Positions 11,249 through 11,368 of a DNA stretch of 11,368 nucleotides are shown one piece after another. The first letter of the stretch is position 1. Each line of letters starts with the position of its first letter. The notes below the pieces were generated by a model. That model searched no databases. It was not told the DNA's origin and saw only the letters and a list, made by a program, of their open reading frames with translations. The DNA comes from Baffinella frigidus (taxonomy: Eukaryota > Cryptophyceae > Cryptomonadales > Baffinellaceae), in assembly GCA_026770585.1 (NCBI GenBank), contig MU646399.1, positions 638,504 through 649,871 of the forward strand, read 5' to 3'. The position numbers were made by a program, and so were the translations under genes.

Positions 11249-11368
<120 letters not shown>

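Overview
The window looks like nuclear DNA of an intron-rich eukaryote with plant-type telomeric sequence (TTTAGGG/CCCTAAA). An alga or another protist is most likely, but the sequence does not allow a closer placement. No long open frame is a real gene. The coding content lies in very short exons (32 to 121 bases), found by combining coding-like peptides, AG/GT splice borders and reading phase across the gaps.

Two convergent spliced genes can be read. On the plus strand, three exons (743-806, 1904-1953, 3519-3590) join in frame into the last ~61 residues of a CysM-type cysteine synthase and end in a stop. The rest of that gene is not in the window: only telomere-like sequence and unrelated DNA lie to its left. 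On the minus strand, exons 11175-11234, 10277-10369, 9863-9894, 8059-8160, 6768-6839 and 5672-5792 (plus a doubtful one at 10068-10109) join in frame into the C-terminal ~160 residues of a protein I do not recognise. Its 5' part lies beyond the right edge.

Everything else is repeat. The introns hold seven large and one small block of telomere-like heptamers, 10-, 17-, 20-, 29-, 49-, 98- and 119-bp tandem repeats, a (GA)n tract at the right edge and many small non-autonomous inverted-repeat elements. Family A (~110-125 bp, TACAGGGG ends) has eight copies and one possible remnant. Family B (~104 bp, TATCCCTTAAG ends) has seven copies. H/G (~147 bp), L (163-181 bp) and a nested J/I pair are also present. 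Families A and B clearly insert at TA, shown by an element inside a 10-bp tandem array, a filled/empty site pair and a B element nested in an A element. The 3591-5671 space between the two genes is packed with these elements.

Three patterns stand out. (1) Nearly every exon is accompanied in a neighbouring intron by one to three partial copies of its own edge, splice site included, often at the head of a tandem array. (2) Most telomere-like arrays put the C-rich strand in the sense strand of the gene they sit in, so their orientation flips with gene direction. (3) Hairpins inside several element families change sequence between copies but stay paired, while their loop or flanks are conserved.
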